DNA from: an uncultured Eubacteriales bacterium
Lineage (GTDB): Bacteria > Bacillota > Clostridia > Oscillospirales > CAG-272
Reading direction: 5' to 3'
Length of the DNA: 8,534 nucleotides
Assembly: GCA_900555785.1 (NCBI GenBank)
Contig: USMO01000060.1
Span: 1-8,534 of the forward strand
The position numbers were made by a program, and so were the translations under genes. Shown one piece after another: positions 1 through 4,732 of the stretch. A model generated the notes under the pieces. It was not told the DNA's origin, made no database searches, and worked only from the letters and a program-made list of their open reading frames with translations. Each line of letters begins with the position of its first letter. The stretch's first letter is position 1.

Positions 1-357
<357 letters not shown>

Positions 358-525
358 ATGGTATTAAAACATTCCGTAGAATGATTCAATCAGTTGCTTT
401 CGAGTTTTTTCTCTTAGCTTTTGTTTTTACTTTTAAAGAGTAGTAATTCTCTTGAAAGAATTTACGAGATCATGTTCGCACATACTAAATTTAATATGCT
501 TTGTACTTCATCTCTTGTTGTTCAG

Positions 526-538
526 TTTTCAAAGATCA
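526..538 (-). promoter_or_regulatory. boxA-like rRNA antitermination motif
   Basis: On the minus strand this reads TGATCTTTGAAAA, followed by CTGAACAAC. It closely matches the TGTTCTTTGAAAACT boxA found upstream of 16S genes in Bacillus and other Firmicutes. In that setting boxA RNA binds NusB-NusE (S10) and makes RNA polymerase resistant to Rho. It sits about 170 bases upstream of the 16S start, inside the leader. Confidence 0.75.
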
Positions 539-569
539 ATACCGCTGCGCCGATTCCTCACAGCCCGTC

Positions 570-582
570 CGGTGAATCACCG
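570..582 (-). promoter_or_regulatory. boxB-like leader hairpin
   Basis: A perfect 5-bp stem, CGGTG with CACCG, closes a three-base loop. In the transcript it lies about 30 bases upstream of the boxA-like motif, the boxB-then-boxA order known from rRNA leaders. The stem is short, so the assignment rests mainly on position. Confidence 0.4.
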
Positions 583-618
583 TGCCGTTCCGTGCCATCT
601 CTTTGCGACAGCCTGTAT

Positions 619-647
619 ATTATACCACATATCCTTTCGCTTGTCAA
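619..647 (-). promoter_or_regulatory. rRNA promoter P1 (16S-proximal)
   Basis: Read on the minus strand, an exact TTGACA (-35, 647-642) is followed by a 17-base spacer and an exact TATAAT (-10, 624-619), with GTGG before the -10. Transcription should start near 612. Upstream of the -35, T-tracts (A-tracts on the transcribed sense) begin at 652, 663, 673 and 685, about one helical turn apart, as expected of a curved UP element. Confidence 0.93.
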
Positions 648-774
648 GGGGTTTTCGAAAAGTTTTTTGAAGTTTTTTCGAAGGTTTCTCGAAAGGCTTC
701 TGAAACCGTTTCTTTCTCCCATCGGCTTGCGTCCGGTTGGTATTTTCTGCACCCTCATTTTCAGGCGCTTGATT

Positions 775-803
775 ATTATACCACTTTCTGTTCCGTTTGT
801 CAA
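775..803 (-). promoter_or_regulatory. rRNA promoter P2
   Basis: This is a second exact TTGACA (803-798), 17-base spacer, TATAAT (780-775) on the minus strand, 156 bases upstream of P1. It has the same GTGG before the -10. T-tracts start at 808, 819 and 829, the same 11 and 10 base spacing seen at P1. The surrounding unit resembles that at P3 (shared GCGCTTGATTATTATACCAC on the plus strand), which points to duplication. Confidence 0.92.
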
Positions 804-940
804 GAGGTTTTTCGAAAGTTTTTCGAAGTTTTTTCGTTGGCTTTCGTTCTTCGACAAGCCGCTACGGATTCGCTTCATCCGCTTTCCCTCTCGCATTCGT
901 CCCGTGGCCTTCATCAAACCCTCGTTTCGAGCGCTTGATT

Positions 941-969
941 ATTATACCACTTTTCGCCTTGGTTGTCAA
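941..969 (-). promoter_or_regulatory. rRNA promoter P3 (distal)
   Basis: This is a third exact TTGACA (969-964), 17-base spacer, TATAAT (946-941) on the minus strand, 166 bases upstream of P2. T-tracts follow at 973, 984 and 993. It lies only about 90 bases from the divergent yetF-like gene, so its UP region probably overlaps that gene's control region. Confidence 0.92.
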
Positions 970-1055
970 GCCTTTTTCGCAAATTTCTTTTGTTTTTTGT
1001 ATGATTATCTCTTTTCCCGCAAAAACTACCCGCATGAGGGGGGTGAACTTGTCGA

Positions 1056-1760
1056 ATGCTTACAATTTTTGTCCGCACGCTGCTGATCTACGGCGCGCTG
1101 CTGCTCACCCTGCGGCTGATGGGGAAACGTCAGATCGGCGAACTGGAGGTCACCGACCTGGTTACGACGCTTCTGATTTCGGAAATTGCCTCGCTCCCGA
1201 TCACAAACCAGGACATTCCGGTTGCCTACGCGCTGATTCCGATTGCGACGCTTCTGATTCTGGAAATCTTCTTTTCGATGATTCTGGTCCGGCTGCCCCG
1301 GCTCAAGGGACTGGTCTCTGCAAAGCCGACCGTCATCATCCGGCACGGGGTGCTTTGCCAGCGCGCGCTTCTGGATTTGCGCATGTCGGTGGAGGAGCTG
1401 ATGAGCGAGGTGCGGCAGCAGGGGTATTCGGATCTTGCCATGATTTCGGACGCAATCTTAGAGAAGAACGGCAAGCTGACCGTTTTACCGAAGCCGCAGT
1501 TTGCGCCGCCGAATCTTGGGCAGCTCGGGGTGCAGGTTCCGGCGGATCCCCTGATGCATGTGGTGCTCTCCGGCGGTACCTATAATGATGAAGGATTGAA
1601 ACTGATCGGGCACGACCGGGCATGGCTGGATGCGCAGCTGGCGCGGCGCGGCTACGCCAAAGACCGCCTGTTTTGCGTAACCGGGAACGAAAACGGGCAT
1701 TTGCTGCTGATTCCGCTTGCGAAAAAGGACAAAAAGCATGCTGCCGGAGGGTCCTCATGA
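1056..1760 (+). CDS. YetF-like DUF421 membrane protein
   Basis: This 234-residue protein matches the DUF421/YetF family, found widely in Firmicutes and of unknown molecular function. Hydrophobic segments lie at about residues 3-20, 36-50 and 57-78, so the N-terminus is membrane-embedded and the rest is probably cytosolic. Family hallmarks are the MGKRQIGELEVTDLV stretch at 22-36, KPTVIIRHG at 90-98, and DAILEKNGKLTVLPK at 132-146. The length fits the family. The ATG start has a purine-rich GAGGGGGG about 12 bases upstream, a slightly long spacing. It overlaps the next gene by ATGA, so the two are surely one operon. No clear promoter is visible between it and the divergent rRNA promoter P3. 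The family call is strong; the role is unknown. Confidence 0.9.
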   Translation: MLTIFVRTLLIYGALLLTLRLMGKRQIGELEVTDLVTTLLISEIASLPITNQDIPVAYALIPIATLLILEIFFSMILVRLPRLKGLVSAKPTVIIRHGVLCQRALLDLRMSVEELMSEVRQQGYSDLAMISDAILEKNGKLTVLPKPQFAPPNLGQLGVQVPADPLMHVVLSGGTYNDEGLKLIGHDRAWLDAQLARRGYAKDRLFCVTGNENGHLLLIPLAKKDKKHAAGGSS

Positions 1761-2119
1761 GGAGTTTTATTGTTGCGCTGCTCCTGCTTGCGCTGATGCT
1801 GGGCGGTATTCTTTTGAATTCTCTTTATATAAATAATGTAGTGTCCGAAATTGAGGCGCGTTTGGACGCGCTTCCGGACGTCACTTCACCCGCCTGCCAG
1901 GAGGAAACCGCCGCGCTGCTTCGCGCCTGGGAGGCAGAGGTTGGCTGGGTCAGTCTGTCGGTCAGCTTTCCGGTATTCGACCGGGTGACCGAGCAGGCTG
2001 CGCTGTTGCACGCCGCTGCTGTCAGCGGAGATCTTTACGGTTACCGCGCCGCAATTGCGCTGCTTTACGATGCGGTTGACGACATGCGCAGGCTGGAAAC
2101 CTGGAAGGCGTTTGTCTGA
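1757..2119 (+). CDS. DUF4363 family protein
   Basis: This is a 120-residue protein with one N-terminal membrane segment (about residues 5-22, no signal-peptidase cleavage motif that I can see) and a helical, acidic outer part. The C-terminal pattern YRAAIALLYDAVDDMRRLE is typical of DUF4363 proteins, which often sit directly after DUF421 genes in Clostridia. The start is the ATG inside the ATGA overlap with the previous stop, with GGAGG (1746-1750) six bases upstream; a longer in-frame extension upstream only shadows the DUF421 gene. The fixed pairing suggests the two proteins act together at the membrane, an inference from neighbourhood only. A terminator follows 48 bases after the stop. Confidence 0.82.
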   Translation: MRSFIVALLLLALMLGGILLNSLYINNVVSEIEARLDALPDVTSPACQEETAALLRAWEAEVGWVSLSVSFPVFDRVTEQAALLHAAAVSGDLYGYRAAIALLYDAVDDMRRLETWKAFV

Positions 2120-2167
2120 TTTTGAGAATAAGATTTGTTTTTGTTATCAATTTTATGCCATAAAATT

Positions 2168-2217
2168 AGAACCGGACCAATTCCACAGTCTGTTTTGGTC
2201 CGGTTCTGCCGTTTTTT
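2168..2217 (+). terminator. Rho-independent terminator of the DUF421-DUF4363 operon
   Basis: A perfect 13-bp stem, AGAACCGGACCAA (2168-2180) with TTGGTCCGGTTCT (2195-2207), encloses a 14-base loop and is followed by GCCG and six T. A second AT-rich palindrome (2149-2156 with 2160-2167) directly abuts it. Read on the minus strand, that gives TAATTTTAT after the stem, so the site may also stop rsmI transcripts from the other side. Confidence 0.9.
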
Positions 2218-2236
2218 CGCTTTTTGCGCACAATTT

Positions 2237-3118
2237 TCAGAGCATTTGCCGGTAGACCGTATTTTTCGGAACGCCCCGGTCCTTTGCCGCTTTTTTAATG
2301 GCATCCATTTTGCTCATTCCCTGTGCGGTATAGAATGCGACGTGGGTTGGGATGTCCCACTCCGTCCAAAAGGTTTCCGCTCCCGCCTGCTGCCGGGGTG
2401 CACCCTCCACCACCAGCACGTATTCGCCGCGCGGGTCGGTTTCCGCGTAATACGCCTCGGCTTCTCCCAACGTCAGGCGCAAAATCTCCTCGTTCCGCTT
2501 GGTCAGCTCCCGGCAGATTGCCACGCGGCGCTCCGGACCGAAGGCTGCGGTCAGGTCCGTCAGCGTTGCGCGCAGTTTATGCGGTGCTTCATGGAAGAGC
2601 ATGGTTCTGCGCTCGTTTTTCAGTTCCTCCAGCCGCTCCCGCCGCTCGGTCTTATTGACCGACAGGAACCCCTCGAAGGTGAACCGTCCGGTTGGCAGAC
2701 CCGAAAGGGTCAGGGCTGTAACGGATGCAACCGGACCGGGGACCGAGGTTACAGGGATGCCGCGCTCGGCGCAGAGGGCGACCAGGTCCTCGCCGGGGTC
2801 GCTGATTGCCGGCGTTCCGGCATCGGTGACCAGTGCGCAGGATTCCCCTGCGGCAAGGCGGCTGGCGATAATCTCTCCGCGCTCGCGCTTATTATGCTCG
2901 AAATAGGAGACCATCGGGCGGTGGATGTCGAACGCTGCCAGCAGCTTTGCGGTATTTCTCGTATCCTCGGCTGCGATGAAATCGGCTTCCGACAGGACCT
3001 TGATCGCGCGCGGCGAAAGGTCGGAAAGGTTTCCGATGGGTGTTGCGACCAAGTAGAGTGTGCCTCCCTCCACCCGGTTTTTTTCTTCGTCATATTCTGC
3101 GGTTTTGACCGAACTCAT
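2237..3118 (-). CDS. rsmI: 16S rRNA (cytidine-1402-2'-O)-methyltransferase RsmI
   Basis: This 293-residue protein is a SAM-dependent methyltransferase that 2'-O-methylates C1402 in the decoding centre of 16S rRNA, acting on assembled 30S subunits. Family motifs are clear: GTLYLVATPIGNLSDLS at 19-35, AAEDTRNT at 49-56, LVTDAGTPAISDPG at 96-109, and SVPGPVASVTAL at 125-136, the tetrapyrrole-methylase-like fold that binds SAM. The C-terminal tail (about 255-293, ending SKMDAIKKAAKDRGVPKNTVYRQML-like) fits the small helical domain of RsmI. The ATG start is supported by AAAGGAG about seven bases upstream. The length is usual for the family. It is divergent from the amidase, with 72 bases between the starts, and converges with the DUF4363 gene. 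Nothing in it looks damaged. Confidence 0.96.
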   Translation of the reverse strand: MSSVKTAEYDEEKNRVEGGTLYLVATPIGNLSDLSPRAIKVLSEADFIAAEDTRNTAKLLAAFDIHRPMVSYFEHNKRERGEIIASRLAAGESCALVTDAGTPAISDPGEDLVALCAERGIPVTSVPGPVASVTALTLSGLPTGRFTFEGFLSVNKTERRERLEELKNERRTMLFHEAPHKLRATLTDLTAAFGPERRVAICRELTKRNEEILRLTLGEAEAYYAETDPRGEYVLVVEGAPRQQAGAETFWTEWDIPTHVAFYTAQGMSKMDAIKKAAKDRGVPKNTVYRQML

Positions 3119-3162
3119 GGCGTTCTCCTTTCACATTCCGCGCCGCCGCGCATAAACTGTCA

Positions 3163-3184
3163 CCAAGAAACGCTGTCTTGGAGG
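3163..3184 (+). promoter_or_regulatory. Hairpin touching the amidase ribosome-binding site
   Basis: CCAAGA (3163-3168) pairs with TCTTGG (3176-3181) around a seven-base loop. The last two paired bases are the first two of the GGAGG (3180-3184) that serves the amidase start at 3191. It could mildly mask ribosome access, but six base pairs may also arise by chance. I see no convincing promoter for either divergent gene in 3119-3190. Confidence 0.3.
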
Positions 3185-3190
3185 AATGGT

Positions 3191-3754
3191 ATGGCAATCA
3201 AAATTTACATCGATCAGGGGCACAACCCCGAAAATCCGAACGCCGGTGCCGAGGGCAACGGTCTGCGCGAGCAGGACATCACCTACCGGGTCGGCAAGGC
3301 GCTTGGCGAGCGTTTACGCGCGAACGGGGCGTTTGAGGTCCGCGAATCCCGTCCGACCCCCACGACCTCTCTCGGCACCAGCAATTCGACCAGTCTACAG
3401 GCTCGCGTGCGCGATGCGAACGAATGGGGTGCCGATTATTTCATCAGTCTACACACCAATGCGTCCTCGAATCCGGATGCGACCGGCAGCGAGGCGTTTG
3501 CCTACCAGCAGCCCTCTGCTGCATTCCGGCTTGGGGAGGACATTCTCTCGGGGCTGACCCGCATCACCGGATTGCGCAATCGCGGCATGAAGGTTCGCCC
3601 CGGGCTTTATGTGCTTCGCCGCACGGCGATGCCTGCGGTCTTGGTAGAGCTCGGCTTCATCACGAATCCCTCCGACGCCACCCTGATGAACACCCAGCCC
3701 GGCTTATTCGCCGACGGGATTTACGCGGGGGTGCTGGAATATTTGGGGATGTAG
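3191..3754 (+). CDS. N-acetylmuramoyl-L-alanine amidase (Amidase_3)
   Basis: This 187-residue zinc amidase cuts the bond between N-acetylmuramic acid and L-alanine in peptidoglycan. Expected zinc ligands are His11 (IDQGH), Glu27 (GLREQDI) and His88 (SLHTNAS); Glu153 in VLVELGFITN is the catalytic glutamate. The protein is the catalytic domain alone: no signal peptide, no cell-wall-binding repeats. That layout resembles mother-cell or phage-type lysins more than secreted autolysins. The chosen ATG has GGAGG six bases upstream and gives a clean MAIKIYIDQGH start. The frame is open far upstream, but that part lies opposite rsmI and is not coding; another ATG five bases earlier is out of frame. 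Hairpin element A begins within 12 bases of the stop codon. Confidence 0.93.
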   Translation: MAIKIYIDQGHNPENPNAGAEGNGLREQDITYRVGKALGERLRANGAFEVRESRPTPTTSLGTSNSTSLQARVRDANEWGADYFISLHTNASSNPDATGSEAFAYQQPSAAFRLGEDILSGLTRITGLRNRGMKVRPGLYVLRRTAMPAVLVELGFITNPSDATLMNTQPGLFADGIYAGVLEYLGM

Positions 3755-3766
3755 GGGAAGAAGGTC

Positions 3767-3815
3767 TTGGAGAGGGGAGGGACCCCCTTTCGGAGGGGGT
3801 CCCTCCCCTCTCCAA
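3767..3815 (+). repeat. Hairpin A1, perfect 22-bp stem
   Basis: Bases 3767-3788 pair without a mismatch with 3794-3815 around the loop TTCGG. The 5' arm is purine-rich ending in a C run, and the 3' arm is its complement. No T-run follows, so it is not a standard Rho-independent terminator despite lying just after a stop codon. Confidence 0.92.
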
Positions 3816-3834
3816 ACCTCTCCCTACCTCCCCG

Positions 3835-3941
3835 AACTTTCCTGAGCCGGGTTTTGATTACGGTGCTTCCGGTTTGACGTGCTGCGCGGCACGACGCGGT
3901 GCGGTTAACGAGTGCGGGGCAAAACCCGGCTCAGGAAAGTT
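3835..3941 (+). repeat. Stem-loop A2 with 63-base loop
   Basis: The arm 3835-3856 pairs perfectly with 3920-3941 over 22 bp. Its outer 17 bases, AACTTTCCTGAGCCGGG, are shared with copy B, while the inner bases (TTTTG with CAAAA) are specific to this copy. The loop (3857-3919) is GC-rich and has no counterpart in copy B. Confidence 0.9.
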
Positions 3942-4046
3942 TTTTGGGAGGAAACGGAGAGGCGGGAGGCTTGGGAGTGGAGCGGCTATCGCACAGGGGT
4001 GGTGGGATATGATTTTTTTGTAAAGGTAGTAAGTTACGGGAAAGAG

Positions 4047-4481
4047 CTAATCGTTCAGGCGTTCGATTTCGATGGTTACGGTAATTGCGGCGCAAGCCCA
4101 GAGGACTGCCATAAAGACTTTGAAGGCAAGCAGGGACAGCGCGGACGGGGCAATCAGATGGACGGTACAGAAGGTGGCAAAGGCGAGAATCTGGACGGCG
4201 CTGATTGCAAGCGAGAGGATGTCGGGAATCCGTGCGGCTGGCGTCTCGTAATCGTTTTCTGCCAGGAAATACGCACCCTTGACCGCCAGGAAATCGCCGA
4301 GGAAGCAAGGGAGTGCAAACGCGATGCCGAGCAGAATCAAAGCCCATGTGGGCAGCCCGCCGAACAAATCCCGCTCCCCTGCCCGCGCTTCCACCACAAT
4401 CAGGGAAACCAGCAGCGCTGCAGTCAATACCACCAGCCCGCCCAACATCACACCAAACCCAATTCTCCCCGTCTTCTTCAT
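4047..4481 (-). CDS. Unrecognised small membrane protein, four predicted helices
   Basis: I do not recognise this 144-residue protein. Hydrophobic stretches at about residues 8-30, 43-65, 87-110 and 113-136 suggest four membrane helices. A basic N-terminus (MKKTGR) and a short acidic tail (EIERLND) suggest both ends may be in the cytosol. No catalytic motif is evident. The ATG at 4481 is chosen because GGAGG lies five bases upstream and the hydrophobic domain begins at once; the frame is open further upstream only because repeat element B is GC-rich. It is on the same strand as lepA, 251 bases downstream of the lepA stop, so it might be transcribed from lepA through element B or from its own unseen promoter. 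Its position inside the inverted repeats suggests it travels with them, which is inference. Confidence 0.7.
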   Translation of the reverse strand: MKKTGRIGFGVMLGGLVVLTAALLVSLIVVEARAGERDLFGGLPTWALILLGIAFALPCFLGDFLAVKGAYFLAENDYETPAARIPDILSLAISAVQILAFATFCTVHLIAPSALSLLAFKVFMAVLWACAAITVTIEIERLND

Positions 4482-4572
4482 CTCATCCTCCAAAACCTCA
4501 AAAAAATTTCGCTCCACCAATCCCCCGCGATAGCCGCTCTCTCTACCCCTCAGCACCTCCCCAGCCACCCAA

Positions 4573-4656
4573 AACTTTCCTGAGCCGGGGCTGTGCATCT
4601 CAAAGCGCAACACTCTATAACCCATCCTCCCCGCACAGCCCCGTCTCAGGAAAGTT
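4573..4656 (-). repeat. Stem-loop B2 with 36-base loop
   Basis: The arm 4573-4596 pairs with 4633-4656 over 24 positions with a single mismatch (C4585 opposite T4644). The outer arm shares AACTTTCCTGAGCCGGG with copy A. The inner seven pairs (GCTGTGC with GCACAGC) differ completely from A but still pair. Only four T follow on the minus strand, so it is at best a weak terminator. Confidence 0.9.
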
Positions 4657-4674
4657 CGGGAAGGATAGGAGGGG

Positions 4675-4725
4675 CTTGGGGAGGGAAGGGAACCCCTCCG
4701 AAAGGGGTTCCCTTCCCTCCCCAAG
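4675..4725 (-). repeat. Hairpin B1, perfect 23-bp stem
   Basis: Bases 4675-4697 pair perfectly with 4703-4725, with a five-base loop. On the minus strand the paired-plus-loop region matches hairpin A1 at 44 of 50 positions, with the apex TTTCGGA identical. The six differences form three compensatory pairs. It starts eight bases after the lepA stop codon and lacks a following T-run. Confidence 0.92.
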
Positions 4726-4732
4726 GTCTTCC

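Larger units (their letters stand above)
358..611 (-). promoter_or_regulatory. 16S rRNA leader region
   Basis: This is the roughly 255-base transcribed leader between the likely start of the most proximal promoter (near 612) and the mature 16S 5' end. It is AT-rich close to the gene and GC-rich near the promoter. It holds a boxB-like hairpin, a boxA-like motif, and a small CATTC/GAATG hairpin (370-374 with 379-383) just before the 16S. The small hairpin could belong to the processing stem, but the 3' partner is outside the window. I see no protein gene here; the open frames on both strands are not convincing. Confidence 0.75.
3761..4020 (+). repeat. Composite repeat element, copy A
   Basis: Starting just after the amidase stop, the order is: hairpin A1, an 18-base pyrimidine-rich spacer, stem-loop A2 with conserved outer arms and a 63-base loop, about 38 purine-rich bases, the 13-mer GAGCGGCTATCGC (3980-3992), 19-20 further bases, and ATTTTTTTG ending at 4020. 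Copy B repeats this order and most spacings on the other strand. Six T follow A2 (3940-3945), so it might help end amidase transcription. An open plus-strand frame crosses it but looks like a GC-rich by-product. Confidence 0.8.
3761..4730. other. Inverted-repeat-flanked single-gene unit (candidate cassette)
   Basis: Two related composite elements, A (3761-4020, plus) and B (4730-4499, minus), face each other around one 144-residue membrane-protein gene (4047-4481). Inner gaps are only 26 and 17 bases, and the outer ends lie 6 bases from the amidase stop and within the last codons of lepA's downstream edge. AAGGTCTT occurs in direct orientation at both ends (3761-3768 and 4723-4730). There is no transposase. 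It could be a non-autonomous mobile unit, or two independent copies of an interspersed repeat that happened to land on both sides of the gene. Confidence 0.4.
4499..4730 (-). repeat. Composite repeat element, copy B
   Basis: This has the same order as copy A when read on the minus strand: hairpin B1, an 18-base pyrimidine-rich spacer, stem-loop B2, about 33 purine-rich bases, GAGCGGCTATCGC (4539-4527), and ATTTTTTTG ending at 4499. The segment from the 13-mer to the T-run has exactly the same length as in A. Its inner end lies eight bases before the Shine-Dalgarno of the membrane-protein gene, so it would form that gene's structured 5' leader in any lepA read-through transcript. Confidence 0.8.

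Noticed and set aside
421..1086. Open frames on both strands in the rRNA leader and promoter region
   Set aside because: The region is explained by three consensus promoters and leader signals; the peptides are low-complexity Phe/Arg/Ser-rich.
2135..3190. Long upstream extension of the amidase frame
   Set aside because: It is antisense to rsmI, whose protein is well conserved; GGAGG and MAIKIYIDQGH at 3191 mark the true start.
3767..3815. Hairpin A1 as an ordinary Rho-independent terminator
   Set aside because: It lacks a T-run on either side, and the bases after it are a C/T mix.
3835..3941. Integron attC-like site, given conserved arms and variable loop
   Set aside because: I see no convincing core-site pair at the ends, no integrase, and the near-perfect pairing lacks the extrahelical bases typical of attC.
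3424..4023. Plus-strand open frame through the amidase and element A
   Set aside because: It is out of frame with the amidase and passes through perfect hairpins. Its similarity to the frame crossing element B follows from the shared DNA repeat, so I do not take it as a protein.
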